NCBI GenBank assembly: GCA_905221605.1
Contig: CAJNDS010002406.1
Span: 292,001 to 356,000, forward strand
Reading direction: 5' to 3'
DNA length: 64,000 nucleotides
Source: Symbiodinium natans
Lineage: Eukaryota; Sar; Dinophyceae; Suessiales; Symbiodiniaceae
The notes beneath the pieces are model-generated. The model ran no database searches, was not told the origin of the DNA, and was given only the letters and a program-made list of their open reading frames with translations. A program made the position numbers and the translations under genes. Below, one piece after another: positions 1 through 11,228 of this stretch. Every line of letters begins with the position of its first letter. Positions within the stretch are counted from its first letter, which is position 1.

Positions 1-43
1 TCTGTGTGTCCGATCTGACTGCGACACGGTTGTGGGCTGCTAG

Positions 44-3000
44 GAGCTTGTGCTGGTTGACTTCGGGCTTTGCTGCCCCGCCACCTCTGCGGAGAAGCGA
101 ACAATAGCCGCGAGCCCAGACACTTTGCCAGAGGGCTCTGTTACGGCACGATGACGGAACCTAGGGTTTCTGGTGCGTGTTTAGTGTTTGAATTTTGCAG
201 CGAGGCAGGTTTGAATTAAACAAGGGCCAACTTCCCAAGCAACGGCTATGAAACTATGAAACTCGGTACCCAGAAATCATACTAGCAAAGGATTTTTGGG
301 TGTACCGATAGCTCCCTAAGCTTCCAGAATGACCCTTTCGGGGGGTGGGGAGGGGGGGCGGATTGCACTCGGTGAGCAAGCACTATACAAGCAAGGGCTG
401 ACTTTTGTTTCCGATCACGATCCCAAGGCGAGGACCCAAGCTGCGCATGTCCCAGTGAAAGTCTGACCTCCTTGCGGCCTGCCAAGGTCGGGACGCTGCT
501 CTATGTGGCGCCGGAGGTCTTCTCCCGGAAGTACAGTACGCAGGCCCACCATCAGCCTGATGCTTCCATTCGGGGGGTTTTCTCATGTGTTTTTTTTGAG
601 TGGGAGTTGAGGGATGACCTATATGGAGCGTGACACCCCCTCCCCCCGAAATCGGCTCGTGTGATAAACGCGCTTCGGGTCTCACGGAAGCGGTGACGAA
701 TTTCCGTGTTGCCGGCCGGGAGTCGGGGTTTTCATGGGGGCCTCGCAAGTCCTCCAGGAGCGAACCCCCAGGCTTAGAGCTTCATAGGCCCGAAGCCAGG
801 GTTTTTTTTGTCTGCTTGGGGTTTGCAAGCCCTTTCGCCCCTCGACTCGACCCTGAACCCTTGTGGGGGTTTCCGAAATTAGGGGCTCCCTTTTTGTCGT
901 AAACCCCCGAGGCAACAACAAGAACCAAAGACCCGACAAGGCCGATTTATGGTCGATCGGAGTGGTGCTTTTCATCCTGTGCCTTGGCTACAGAAGGGTT
1001 GAAGGTTCAAGTGGGACATGGGACTGGGGGCTGTTCGGGTTTAGGGTTCAGGGTTATGGTGTTTCGGATGCACTGCAGGAGCCATGCTGCGTACACAACG
1101 CGTGGAGCTGCTCCTGAATCTTGCAGGGCTGGCGATGTGAAAAGTCCAGGAGGAATAGTCGGGTTAAGGCTTCAAGACCCTTAAAGCGGCGTGAATCGGG
1201 AAGTTCCCCCTTATACTAACCGTCCGTTAGTATACGGGGGACAATCCCAAAATAGTCGGTTTACGGCTTCAAGACACAAACCTAAAAGTGACCTGAAGCC
1301 TTTAAACCCTAAACCCTAAACCCTAAACCCTAAACTCGCCGGTTCGAAGGCTCACGGGGCAACCGCCTTGGAAGCAGACTCTTGACTGCCATGATCCAAA
1401 CACCGGAGTTGGTGTGGGCTTCAGGGTGCTGGGAAAACAGCCCTTAAAGGCCCTAAAGGCCCTAAAGGCCCTAGGCCCCGAACGTTCCTTTCTTGATTCA
1501 GGTGTTGTAAAGCAGACGGCACATCGACGGTTTTTGCCCAGTGTCAAGCAGAGAAAAGGAGCTTCTTGACCGTTAGGTTCATCTCCCGGACGTCTTGTTT
1601 GTATGCACTCCAATGATGACCAAGAGCCTGCTTCAGCGAAAGGATGTTCGACTGCTAGGGCGGTTTAGGGTTTAGGGTTTAGGGTTTAGGGTTTTGGGTT
1701 TAGGGTGTCGGTCTTCTTGCTCCCAGGATTCTCCAGTATTGAAACCTTCCAATCCCCCCCATGCAGAGGAATGTGAACGTGGGCTTCGTGCCGACCAAGA
1801 AACTGCTGACAGGCGACTGCTGAACGTTCATAGGCTCCAGAAGCCATGGCTATCCAAGCTAAACGAAAGAGAGAGAGAGAGAGAGAGAGACAGAGACAGC
1901 GAGAGAGAGAGAGAGAAGTGCTCACTCTTCAGTGTCCTGCTATGTGCCTGTCATATCGACAGCCTGCGGGCCACTCCAACAACTTTCAGGAACAACCCTC
2001 ACCGCTTTATATGCGCAAGCATTCCCCCCCCCCCCCCCCCCCTGTCGTTCAGTCGTTCAGGGTGGGTTTAAGTTGAAGTTTTGGGTGCAGGGTTTCCCTC
2101 TTGCTTCTTTACTGTAGCTCATGATCTGTGGGTTCAGGGTTTAGGGCCCTGTGGTTCGTGGTGGGTTGAGGTGTTATAGGGGATTATGCTTGAGGGTTTA
2201 GCTTTAGAGTTTGCCCTCTCTTTCCCTGTGGCAAGCACCAACCCTCGGCCAATGCGAGATGCTAGCACATAACGTTACCATGGAGGTCATGGTGCAAACC
2301 GATGTCAAACGACACCGCGTAGAGCAAGATGTCGTCACCCCCTCCCGCCATGCTGTACAATACATATACACGCCATATAAGTGATCTTCACCGCAAGCGA
2401 ATTTCCGAATTTCAGGCGAGGCGGCGCAAACCGCGCTCACCGCCAAGGCTGCTGGCCAACAGAACTGTGCAGTCTGCAACATGTCTTCAGGGCTTGACGG
2501 GGATGTGTGTCCTTCCAGCATCGAAGTTTGAAAAAATGCCGTGCCCGATTGGACGCGTGGCTTCTGTCAGCTGACAAGAGCGTCCAAGGAGGTTGTGCAC
2601 TCTCAGACATCAGACATAGTAAGATGCTTTGGTTCCCTGTCCCCTGTCCAACAAAGAACTTTATTTGTTGAGAGCCGCAACGTCAAAGCACTTGCAGCAG
2701 AGTTGGAAGAAGTGATGAATGGGACTCTGCCAGGAGCTGTCTGAGGCGCCGGACGGTGCTGTGGCTCTCCTCCGAGGAAGTGCAGATGCATGCTAACCCT
2801 AAACCCTAAACCCTAAACCCTATGCTGTACGACTGAACGGTTTGACCCGCGCATTCTGCCACAACGAGATGCCGCAGCACGGTGCGCATTCCATCGTTGG
2901 TTGAAAAAGTCTAAGTTTGCCCATACCAACTGCTCTCACTTTTTTATGTTGCAATTTGTGTTTTTTTTGTTTCTCTCTCTCTCTCTCTTCTATCTCCCGC

Positions 3001-3383
3001 TTGACGAAACCTCACCCCCTGCCGTGCAGGACTCCTGGTGAACGACCCAGATGACCGGCTCAGTGCGAGACAGGCGCTGAACTGTCCGCACACCCAGCTG
3101 GTCCAAATCTCTTGGTTCCGGGAGATTCAGTCCAAAAAGCGATAATCAGGTTTCTGGGCGGAGCCCCGAATGCCCCCGTAACGAAGCCATCAGAAGCATT
3201 TAACCTTGAATCCCCCAGCAGCTCAGCATCGCGCGTCGGTTCCGCCCAGGTCACTGGCTCGGGGTGACTCGGCTGGATTCCTCGTTTGGATCAGCTAACA
3301 CCCTAAAGCCCGAAACAGCTTAGCAGCCCTCAAGCGCCATCTGGCATCGAGCAGCCTCAACACCACACTCTGAATCGGCGTAG
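44..3383 (+). CDS. Protein kinase, C-terminal lobe (gene continues off the left edge)
   Basis: Spliced model, exons 44-139, 487-543, 941-997, 2519-2618, 3030-3100 and, less surely, 3324-3383; all phases agree. It encodes the activation segment and C-lobe of a Ser/Thr-type kinase. Exon 1 carries LVDFGL (subdomain VII), exon 2 VGTLLYVAPEVF (GTxxYxAPE, subdomain VIII), exon 3 ADLWSIGVVLFILCLGY (DxWSxG, IX), exon 5 LLVNDPDDRLSARQAL (invariant Arg, XI). These blocks match the CDPK/CaMK group best by eye. The joined exons read KYSTQ-ADLWS, as expected for the family, which fixes intron 544-940 as GC-AG (donor GCCCAC). The HRD loop and N-lobe lie upstream of the window. Exon 4 fits the phase, but the usual PPF motif after GY is missing, so that exon is less certain. 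No EF-hands were found downstream; the last exon (stop at 3381) is a weak call. Confidence 0.8.
1203..1242. repeat. Foldback element, family 3 (short copy)
   Basis: A 40-bp near-perfect hairpin: GTTCCCCCTTATACTAAC faces GTTAGTATACGGGGGAC across a few bases. The same termini flank the longer copy at 33740-33817 and a half copy near 30862-30888. It sits in the large intron of the kinase gene. Confidence 0.7.
1299..1336 (+). repeat. Telomere-like (CCCTAAA)n tract
   Basis: About five CCCTAAA units inside kinase intron 998-2518. The same intron also holds a TTTAGGG tract (about 1664-1706) in the opposite orientation, a (GA)n run at about 1867-1917 and a poly-C run at about 2026-2042. Apart from these repeats and the hairpin at 1203, I see nothing else in this intron. 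Confidence 0.9.
2795..2821 (+). repeat. Telomere-like (CCCTAAA)n tract
   Basis: Four units in kinase intron 2619-3029, upstream of a CT-rich tract and the acceptor TGCAG at 3029. This is the usual position of the C-rich strand near an intron 3' end. Confidence 0.9.
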
Positions 3384-4370
3384 CTTGCGCAACCGTAGGT
3401 GACAGGCTGATGGGTGCAGGGTGCAGAGACCCTGTAAACCCTAGGTGTTGTGTGATCATAGAAGATCGGTGCTAAGCATGCAAAATCCAGCCTTCGTTAG
3501 CTGCAAGTCCGCAAGTGACATCGCAAGGTGGGCAGTGCCTAAACCCTAAACCCTAAACCCTAAACCTTATCTAAGTTCTAGAGATATGTGGGGTATGGTT
3601 TCTAGTCCAGCTAGAGGGGTCTAGACGTCAGGGCTTTGACGAGTTTGGGCTTAAACTAGGCCTTATGACGGCGTGACGACGGCGCGACGACGACGAGACG
3701 ACGGCGCAACAGCCGTTGTGCCCCCGTCGTCCCCCCGTCGTCCTGCCGTCGTCCCCCCGTCATCCTGCCGTCGTCCCTCCGTCGTCTTGCCGTCGTCCCT
3801 CCGTCGTCCCACCATCGTCCCTCCGTCGTCCCACCGTCGTCCCTCCGTCGTTTTGCTGTCGTCCTACTTTTGATGTGCGGACTAACACATATCTTTAGAA
3901 TTTAGATAACCTAAACCCTAAACCGGGCTTGGGTTTTCATTGACAAAAACAAATTGGGCCAAACACCAAGCCACTGAGGCGACTACCATGGACGAGCACG
4001 AAGCCTCTCCAAGGTGGGGGGGATCGTCAATCTCGGATTCTCAAGTACCAGAGGGGTTTGTAGGGTTTGTAGGGCTTATAGGGTTTATAGGGTTTATAGG
4101 GTTTATAGGGTTTGTGGGGTTTAAAGGGTTTATAGGGTTTATAGGGTTTATAGGGTTTATAGAGCCGTTGCGCATTTGCAACATGTGAGGCTACGTTGCA
4201 ATAGCTGCAATTGTGGCGGTGAGGACGACGACACTAGCTACAGCAAGAGGAGCAGCGAACGACAGTCAGAACAGCTCTGACGACAACAGCGTACACATAA
4301 GAGGCTTAGGGTTTAGGGTTTGGGGTTTGGGGTTTAGGGGTTAGGGGTGTATGAGGCAGCCACAAACCTA
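3384..4370. repeat. Intergenic repeats: CCCTAAA, CGTC-rich and TTTAGGG-variant tracts
   Basis: Region without a gene I can defend. It holds (CCCTAAA)4 at 3541-3567; a GACG/CGTC minisatellite at about 3666-3855, whose open frames (RRP/VVPPSS peptides) are repeat artefacts; a GGGTTTATA variant array at about 4050-4160 (GFIGFIGFIG peptides); and TTTAGGG variants at about 4303-4350. A frame at about 4205-4290 rich in Asp/Ser could be exonic, but I could not fix its frame. Confidence 0.7.
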
Positions 4371-4461
4371 AACTCAGGTTGCTGACAGCCTCGAGCATGT
4401 CCTTCTGCTCGGCCTCACGGTACAGCCTCAAAACGCCGAAGAAGGCCACGGATTGGGAGTC
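4371..4461 (-). CDS. Isolated minus-strand exon, unknown protein
   Basis: Read on the minus strand the exon gives a helix-rich peptide containing SVAFFGVLRLYREAEQKDML. The acceptor side reads GCCTAG and the donor side is A|GTTTAGG, the same telomere-like donor used by plus-strand exons. No linked exons were found, so the protein is unknown. The plus-strand reading is less protein-like. It is one of few convincing minus-strand exons here, so a convergent or divergent gene boundary probably lies nearby. Confidence 0.55.
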
Positions 4462-4480
4462 TAGGCTTAGCTATATCCCG

Positions 4481-4576
4481 GAATATCCCCCTTGGGAACT
4501 ATTTTTTCTTTTTGTTTATGTAAATCCTAAGAGGGTATTAAACTAGTCTTTTGTCAAGGTTCTAAGGGGAGTATAG
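4481..4576. mobile_element. Short terminal-inverted-repeat element (family 7)
   Basis: A T-rich 95-bp segment bounded by ATATCCCCCTTGGGAAC on the left and AAGGTTCTAAGGGGAGTATA on the right, which are imperfect inverted repeats. The right end recurs at about 53405-53428 behind another T-rich stretch, so this is probably a dispersed MITE-like family with two decayed copies here. Confidence 0.45.
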
Positions 4577-5592
4577 CTAGAGCATGGGTGTCTGTTCAGG
4601 GCTTTCGTATGTTCCGAGCTCAGGATGTGTAGGGATGGGGGCGCAAGTCTAGCGTAGACCCGCAGGTAGTTGCTGCATGGTGCAAGACAGTCACGTCAAG
4701 GTCTCATAGGTAACCTATTTTGAGCAGGCTTCAACCGACGGGGCCAACTACTTTAGAACATCGATTGCTGCGTCGCTTAGTGTTCATCCAAGCCTTTGAA
4801 CATCTTGCAGGGTTAAACCCTAAACCCAAAACCCAAAACCACACAATTTCAGGGGAGGGGGGGGGGGGGGGGGGGGGAGTGGGGTGTTTACGAGTAAACC
4901 TGACATGTATCCTACAAACCCATGCCTGGCCAGACCTGTTGACAGGTCACCCACAGCGAACAGTATCGATCCGAGGGCAATGAAGAGGAGGCCCCCTCTT
5001 TTCTCCTGGCAGGGTTCAAGCTTTCAAGGGTTCAAGGTCAAGATGGTGCAGCAGTGTGGCGCATAAGGTAAGCATGCGCGTCAGCATGCAGGCGGGTGCC
5101 ATTCAGAGCCAAGATCCACAAGCCCTGAACCCTGGAAGGCAGGTTGAAAGCCCCCCCCCCCCCCTGAGGTGACGCACAGTGTGCATTTCCGCACTGAAGC
5201 AGACGAGGCGCGTGGTAGGCTTAAGCTTGGGGGTTTAGAGCCGTTTAGGGTTCGCTGTTTAGGGTTTAGGGTTTAGAGCCGTCCGCAGAATCATGCAAAA
5301 GCTTCGTCCCAACTCGCTGAGGAGCTCAACGCCCAGTATCATAAACCCTGAACCCTAGAACCTACAAAGCTGTTGCCAGGAGAACGACCCGGATCATGAA
5401 GAATGAGCAGCTGCGATGTGCTCGGATGCAGGGCTAGTGACTGCAGCCCTCCCATCCCATTCTTTCAACGCTTTTCAGTTTGATTGCTGAAGCACGAAGG
5501 CGTAGTATACCAATCTTCCATACATGAAGAAGTGAGCATGAACATATATATATGTATATATCATATACGCATACATACGTATACGTATATAC
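4577..5592. other. Non-coding or unresolved stretch
   Basis: Contains a poly-G run at about 4859-4877, short TTTAGGG variants at 5236-5275, and an AT dinucleotide run at about 5541-5590. Two possible small exons (about 5295-5333, acceptor TCCGCAG; and about 5383-5440, peptide TTRIMKNEQLRCARMQ) precede the gene at 5593, but I could not join them in phase. Confidence 0.5.
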
Positions 5593-7839
5593 GCCCGTGC
5601 CGCCTTCCATGCGGGAGACGGGGCCACTAAAGATGACCAGCAGGCGCGGCAGCAGGTCCTAGTTGGGCTCCTTCTTGCGGCACCTTCCGATCGGGCTCTG
5701 ACCGTAAGTCCTTTCTTGCCAGCTCACGGCTCAAGGGCGGTAGGAGAGGTACCTGCGAAGCCAAGTCCAAGGTGGGCTGGGCTTTCATTTCAGAGAGGTT
5801 TCATGCGGTTTCGGAGCTTCTCCGTCAGGAACTTTGTGACGACCTGTCACTGACAGGATTGTCCGATAGTGCTGAAGCCAGCGGCAGCAGTCTGAACGTC
5901 AGCTGCAGGATGACGCATGGACACTGCGCCGCGGTCCATCATTGCCACACTCCGACAGTGCATCACCACGTCACCCACCACCACACCACACACCACCATA
6001 CCACGCATCACCACTCAGCGCACCACCATCGTGCCCACAGCGCTCAATCTGGGCACTCTGGCACAAAGCATCATTCGCATGGATCACAGCATCGAGGACA
6101 TTCAGTCCACGTAGTCCACCATGCGGCTCAGCAGCACCACCACCACCACTATCATCGGCATCACCTGCATCCCATTCCACACCACAGGCACCATCGACAT
6201 CACAACCTGCCTTGGGAGCCTTTGGCATCTGAAGACAGCAATGTCACCCCCATCCCAAGCGCCCAAGTGTGAGATGCGAGTTTTTCTTCATGCATCATCC
6301 TGAAGTGGGATGTGATGATGGTAACCTGCTGTTGAGATTTCCCTTGGTCAAGCATCTAGGCTGCAGATGAAGGCAGCGTGTGAAGTGCTGGGAGTTCTGA
6401 GGACTTCCCCGCCACAGTGTTCATCTTCAGCACCCCTCCAACACCAGCTTCCCGGGCTCCAGTGCCAAAGAAGTGGCTGCGACCCAGGCGAGAGGAGTTG
6501 GCACCTTGGCCGGAGTTCGGGTTGATTCTAGCTTCTTGCGGTTCGCAATGATGTGTGCGATCGGAAGGGTCGGTTCGGAAAGCGCTACCAGTTTCGCTGT
6601 GGCGCTGCTGGCAAGGTCGTTGTTGGCGGCGGCCCGTCTCCAGACCTCTATGGCGTGAGCGTTTCGCTGCCAGCAGAAGGCGCGGATGCGAAGTTCTAAG
6701 TTACGCTGTCTACTTGCCACACTCCTTCTCGCAGACATCTCCACAACCTCTCAACCCAAAGTCCTCAGAATGCCTGTGAGTGGCTCTGGGCAGGCGTTCA
6801 TGTCTTCGGCAAGGTCATCTACTACGAGGTCGTTGTTACTCCTGGCAATGGGGCCGCGCCGTGGAAAGTCCTGCGTGCGCCTGCTCAGACTAACGTTCGG
6901 TTCCGGGGGTTGAAGTCGGAGTGTAGATGGGGGGACTTCCCTAAACCCTAAACCCCAAACCCTAAACCCTAAACCCTATAGATATTCTGCGAAATCGAGG
7001 GCCGAATAAAGGGTGCGAAGCCTCACCAAGCGTACGGAACTTCGGTGTTGCTCGGGGCGGCTCCGGCTTGACAAGTCAGCACACGAAAGCAAGCCAAGCG
7101 CGACAAGTTGAGCAACATGCTTGACCTCTTGACATCGCCAAACGAAGCCCTAGAGTTGTTCTTGGGCCACAAAGCCCCGATTCACGGAGAAACATTGTGC
7201 AATTGTTCCACCCACGCCGGCCCTAAACCCCAATATCGAAACCCCCCATAGGGGTTTGGGGGTTTAGGGTTTAAGGTTTAGGGTCATCCTGGCTCGTCTT
7301 GGTTTATTTGGTTCAGAGGTCAAGCGCAGTGGCAGAAGACCTTTGGACTAAGCTCTTCAATTTGCCTGGTGCTTCTTCTTGGTACCGGCACTCCAATGCC
7401 ATGTGTCGGCCTTCAGGTTGTCATTCCGAGCAACCAGGATCCCTGTTGTATTGTATTGCTGGCCTTTCTCTGTTTGGCTCTTGATTGGTTTCTTTGGTGC
7501 GGATGCAGCTTGTCCTTTGTGGTGCTGGGGGGGGTGAGGAGTCTATGTGGTCCCGCATCTTTCTCTAAGTATATACGGCCTCAGGTGCATGGGTCGATTT
7601 GCAGGGTTCAAGTGGTGTGCTCTTGTTCTCAGCTGATGAGGAAAAGAGTCTGGGTGCACAAAGGTACATGTTTGCAAATGTGGGAATGTGGGGGGTGCGA
7701 CAGGAACTTGCAATTCCTAAGCTCTGAACCTCCGCACCGAACTCTTAGGAGCGGGGACGAGGCTTGCTGCCCAAGCAAACAGGATACCAGAGATCAGGGA
7801 CGAGCGAGCCCTATGATATCCTTCATGGTTGCATGGTGA
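5593..7839 (+). CDS. Multi-exon gene with histidine-rich segment and hydrophobic C-terminus, unknown function
   Basis: Spliced model: (5')5593-5703, 5796-6266, 6431-6496, 6532-6654, 6769-6920, 7080-7196, 7317-7839; phases 0,0,0,0,2,2 all agree. Donors include GTAAGT (5704), GTGTGA, GTGAGC (6655) and GTGTAG. About 520 residues. The second exon starts with a helical stretch (FHAVSELLRQELCDDLSLTG) and continues into roughly 100 residues in which His is by far the commonest residue (runs such as HHHTTHHHTTHHH). Exon 4 has CDRKGRFGKRYQFRCG, exon 5 WLWAGVHVFGKVIYYEVVV, exon 6 SNMLDLLTSPNEALELFLGH. The last exon is a 174-codon open frame with at least two hydrophobic segments (IVLLAFLCLALDWFLW), so the protein may be membrane-bound. 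His clusters suggest metal binding; that is inference. The 5' edge of the first listed exon lacks a visible AG and is unresolved. Intron 6497-6531 is only 35 nt. Confidence 0.68.
6930..6985 (+). repeat. Telomere-like (CCCTAAA)n tract
   Basis: About seven units, some as CCCCAAA, near the start of intron 6921-7079 of the histidine-rich gene. Here the C-rich strand is near the 5' end, an exception to the usual polarity. The next intron (7197-7316) carries TTTAGGG at 7261-7283. Confidence 0.85.
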
Positions 7840-7912
7840 GACCCTTGCGGCCGGGATGAGCTATTAGGCACTAAAGTCCCCATCCCCGTCAAAAGGGCCT
7901 TCTTTTGCCAAG

Positions 7913-8576
7913 GGCAGAGAAGGCCTTTAAGAACTGCCCATCCTTCCCCCTGGAGGGCGCTACAATCATTTCCGGGCACTGGTCCGAGACTCAGATCCGA
8001 CATGGGGAGTTCTGACCAACGCAGGAGCGGTTTTCTGAAAAATCAATAGGCCTGCAGTCTTCAAGTGCCCTATCTGTAAGACATGACAATGTTGGGGGGC
8101 AACCCACCAAAGCAAGATTCCCGAAGGTTATGGTCCCAAGTTGTATGTGCGGCAGCGAAGGCCTAATGAAGTCATGTGGCTCAGGCGAAAGATCCCGCCA
8201 TCTCAGTCGCTCGCGCAGCACGTCCAGCTAGTTCTGGGTCTTGGTAAAAAGCAAGTATCTGCTCAGAATTTGTTTGTCCAGGTATTGGTACCAGGTTGTG
8301 CTACAAGAGTTACCTCTTCTTTGTTCAGTACTATCCTGGGGTGTATATGCAGAGTTCCGTATCATCTTCGGGCATATTATTTGCAAAATAGAACTTGCTC
8401 ATTTGTAACCCTAAACCCTAAACCCTAAACCCTAAACCCTAAGCCCTAAGCCCTAAGCCTAAACCATGGCGTCTACCAGGCGATGCGAAGCTTCCCACCG
8501 AAGCTCTGGCTCACGCCCAACGCAGCCCAGATCGAGGCTTACCGTTGTGAACTGGATGCTCTCAAACCCTTGAAGG
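7913..8576 (+). CDS. Three probable exons of an unidentified gene
   Basis: Exons 7913-8008 (peptide FPLEGATIISGHWSETQIRH; 1-nt start, ends phase 2, donor GTTCTG), 8141-8243 (acceptor CCCAAG, donor GTAAAA) and 8480-8576 (donor G|GTTAGG followed by TTTAGGG repeats). The second exon reads well in two frames (LYVRQRRPNEVMWLRRK or a Ser/Arg-rich alternative), as does the third (AMRSFPPKLWLTPNAAQ or a shorter one with a stop), so I cannot state one protein. Intron 8244-8479 has (CCCTAAA)n just before its acceptor, the pattern seen elsewhere. No homologue recognised. Confidence 0.5.
8406..8460 (+). repeat. Telomere-like (CCCTAAA)n tract at an intron 3' end
   Basis: Seven to eight units, the last as CCCTAAG, ending about 20 bases before the acceptor CCAG at 8479. 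C-rich strand at the 3' side of the intron. Confidence 0.9.
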
Positions 8577-8936
8577 GTTAGGATTCAGGGTTCAGGGTTT
8601 AGGGTTTTAGGTTGAGAGTTTAGGGTTTAGGCTTGAGGGCCCTTTGGTCCTGAAGCTGCCGCTGCAAGAGTCCTCACACTGGGCGGCCTCCGAAAGTCAA
8701 AACTCCTATGATAATGTGCTTAATATAGGGGCCTGAAAAATTAGAAGAATTAGGGTTTTGGGAGGTTAGACTCCTATGTCCCGAGCCGTGGCTGGAGAGA
8801 GTGAAGGCTGAGATGACGACCTCTGAGGGTGGCCATGCAGCTTGACACCCCAGTTTAGCATGGCTTGCAGGTTTCATGCCTGTTGATCTGAGCGGGTATT
8901 TTGGCTGCCTCACGCGGTGGGACCGTTGGATGCAGC

Positions 8937-8981
<45 letters not shown>

Positions 8982-9224
8982 TCCTCTCAAGCGTGGAGAA
9001 GAAGAAGAAGGAGAGAGAGAGAGAGAGTCCAGGGGGGCAAGGGTGGGGGCCAATGCCCCGAAGAAAGAAAGATTCCAACCCCTATATTACTTGATGCAAT
9101 GCGGCTTTTTCAGTATGAACATTCAACATCTCATGGTTGCTGCTCATGTTGTTCTGATTGTTTGTGATCTATTCGTCCTATACCCGGTGAAAGAGTGGAA
9201 GAGTGTGAGGATCTGTTCTTGCAG
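8577..9224. other. Non-coding stretch with GA microsatellites
   Basis: Follows the TTTAGGG-variant donor at 8577. Contains (GA)n at about 8940-8976 and a second GA run at about 9010-9027. The frames of Arg-Glu repeats here come from the microsatellites. Nothing else recognised. Confidence 0.6.
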
Positions 9225-10510
9225 GATCGACGCCTCTGCCTGGAGGAGTGGCTGAAAGCGTCGCTGATCCAGGCCGGAATCCGTATCCAATGCCTATGAA
9301 GCTTTGGAATCTTAGGGTTTAGGGTTTAGGGTTTACGGGAGTCCGGATGCAAAAGAAGGTTTAGGGTTTAGGAGTCCAACACCCCCCGCCCCCGCCGAGC
9401 CCAGAACGCAATCAGCCCTCCTTTCTCAGAAGATCAGCTTCCGCTTGGCCTCCTGTTTACGAAATTTACGAAATGGCTATCCAAGCATGGCATTGAGCCG
9501 CAACATCTGCCGATGTTCATCTGAATCCTTTTTCTGGGGTCACCGGGTATCATCTATGTCGATCACCACCTCCTGCACCCTGCGAGCGCAGGCGGGTACT
9601 CATTCGGAACTACCTGTGGCCCTGCAAAAGTTCCTGCTGCCCTTTGGACTGGTGTAGGGCTGTGGGTTGGAGTTTAAGGGTCCGGGGGGTAAATTGTTAA
9701 ACGAAACTGTAGTCCCTAGACACGGCTATTGCGTGACGCGGGTATCGGGTGCTAGAGACCAGCGCGAACTTCAGCTTCCTCAACTGGGCTTATCTTGATG
9801 TTTGTTTCTATAGTCTTGGGTCTGCTTCAAGCGGCTTTGTGGAAGAGGGGTGCAGGCGCTTCAGGCTGTCCGACGGCGCCGGAAAGTTTGAACCCTAAAC
9901 CGTCTGAATCTTTTGGGCTGTCAAGCGGGAGCGGCATCTTCTCCGGTTCTGGGCTTGATTCAAGGTCGCTTGAAGGCTTCGCAGGGTCGGGCTCAAGAGA
10001 GGCTTCAGCGAGCGGGTTTATTCCTAGATCGGACCTTGGGGTATTTGTGTAGAGACATTCTACGATATGGACCTTATTTGCCCGAGGGTTGAAATGGCCA
10101 ACCTAGATCAGATATTATGATGCTCAAGGTTTGCCGGCTCTCTCTTGGCACGCCCTTCCCTTGATCTATTTCCCGTCTCTATTGGAGCTTAACGACGTCC
10201 ATGAGGTCCAGCTTAAGGCTGAAGAACTTTGGCTGCCAAGATGCCTCAAACCACATCTTCAGCTGGTGTGCATTGTCGTTCTCATTGATCGTGTTTCATA
10301 TGACCCTTTAAACTCTAAACCCTAAACCCTAAACATATTGCTGTTCTCATTTTTTGCTTGCAACCTCCTCCGAGCTCTCGAACTGCACCCCGACTGTTCA
10401 ATGCTCACCTTGCCGCTTGCCCTGCTCTTTTCAGGCTTGGGCGTACGCCAAAGGAGCCAGCCGGGAGCTCCAGTTCATTCGGCATCCAGCTATGGCACAG
10501 GGCCAATTAG
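9225..10510 (+). CDS. Six-exon gene end, unknown protein
   Basis: Exons 9225-9282, 9430-9514, 9592-9651, 9832-9885, 10188-10265, 10435-10510, stop TAG at 10508. Phases 1,2,2,2,2 agree at every junction. Acceptors are good (CTTGCAG, TTTCTCAG, GAGCGCAG, TTTTCAG). Peptide landmarks in order: LCLEEWLKASLIQAGI; LGLLFTKFTKWLSKHGIEPQ; RVLIRNYLWPCKSSCCPLDW; GFVEEGCRRFRLSDGAG; RLKNFGCQDASNHIFSW; LGRTPKEPAGSSSSFGIQLW. Cysteines and aromatics are frequent. I recognise no family. The gene starts upstream of 9225, beyond the microsatellite region. Intron 10266-10434 holds a CCCTAAA tract at about 10313-10334. The alternative frame of exon 5 is also open, so that exon is the weakest link. Confidence 0.68.
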
Positions 10511-10691
10511 GGCGGAGGGTTAGGAATTAGGCCCAGGCTTTTGTGGCGGCTTCGGGGCGTAGATTTCAGAGATCTTCGGGGGGCCGCTGCAAACGGTGGC
10601 GTTGCTGGCTTGACGACTCGGGGGCTCCAGAGCAGCCAGGATTGGAGATGTGAGTAACTCAGAGTTCCACGGAGCTCTGGGGCTACGTAGC

Positions 10692-10849
10692 ATCCCATCG
10701 CCCTGAGCACCCAATTGCACTTTGACATGCAAGCCATGATCCGACCAGCGAATCCCCAAAACTCAAGGAAGAAGATCGGAACCCGCTCAGGCAACGGAGA
10801 GGAAAGGCAAGGCACTCCAGGCGGCTGGGAGATGGGGAGACGTTCTTCG
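10692..10849 (+). CDS. Probable exon, unknown protein
   Basis: Open between TAG-type acceptor CTACGTAG and donor G|GTTTTTCAG; contains LHFDMQAMIRPANPQNSRKK and a polar Gly/Arg-rich tail. Overlapping minus-strand frames of 79-102 codons exist, so strand is not certain. Confidence 0.4.
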
Positions 10850-11228
10850 GTTTTTCAGTTGGTGGTTCGCCGAACCCCTCTGCATTAGGGTGGGGAACTC
10901 ATATAACTCATGTCCGTCTGAAGGCAAAGCGCCTACACCGTTACTTACAGAGGTGGAACAGCAACCTCGCATGAAGAGTGTATAGGTCCTCTTGCTCTTC
11001 TTTCCGCTGCTGCTTCGGTCCGTTTGGCTTGTTCCACTTCTATGCGTCTCCACGGGCCGATTGGTTGACAAGGATCCGGTATACTCTCCGTTGATACGTT
11101 GATGCTTCAGGTCGTGTTCCACGTCAGCACCAGAGGGGTCCGGAGTGGCGGATCCCGTCGTCTTCTTGCCATGTAATCAGCTAGCTTGCAGTCCAAGGTG
11201 CATCCCAAACCTCAACTGTCAACCTGCA

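Noticed and set aside
4050-4160. GFIGFIGFIG repeat protein
   Set aside because: Translation of a GGGTTTATA variant of the telomere-like repeat.
9541-9660. Frame containing IIYVDHHLLHPASAGG, resembling the start of aconitase/LeuC proteins
   Set aside because: The similarity is short, the frame crosses a good acceptor at 9591, and phase with neighbours selects another frame.
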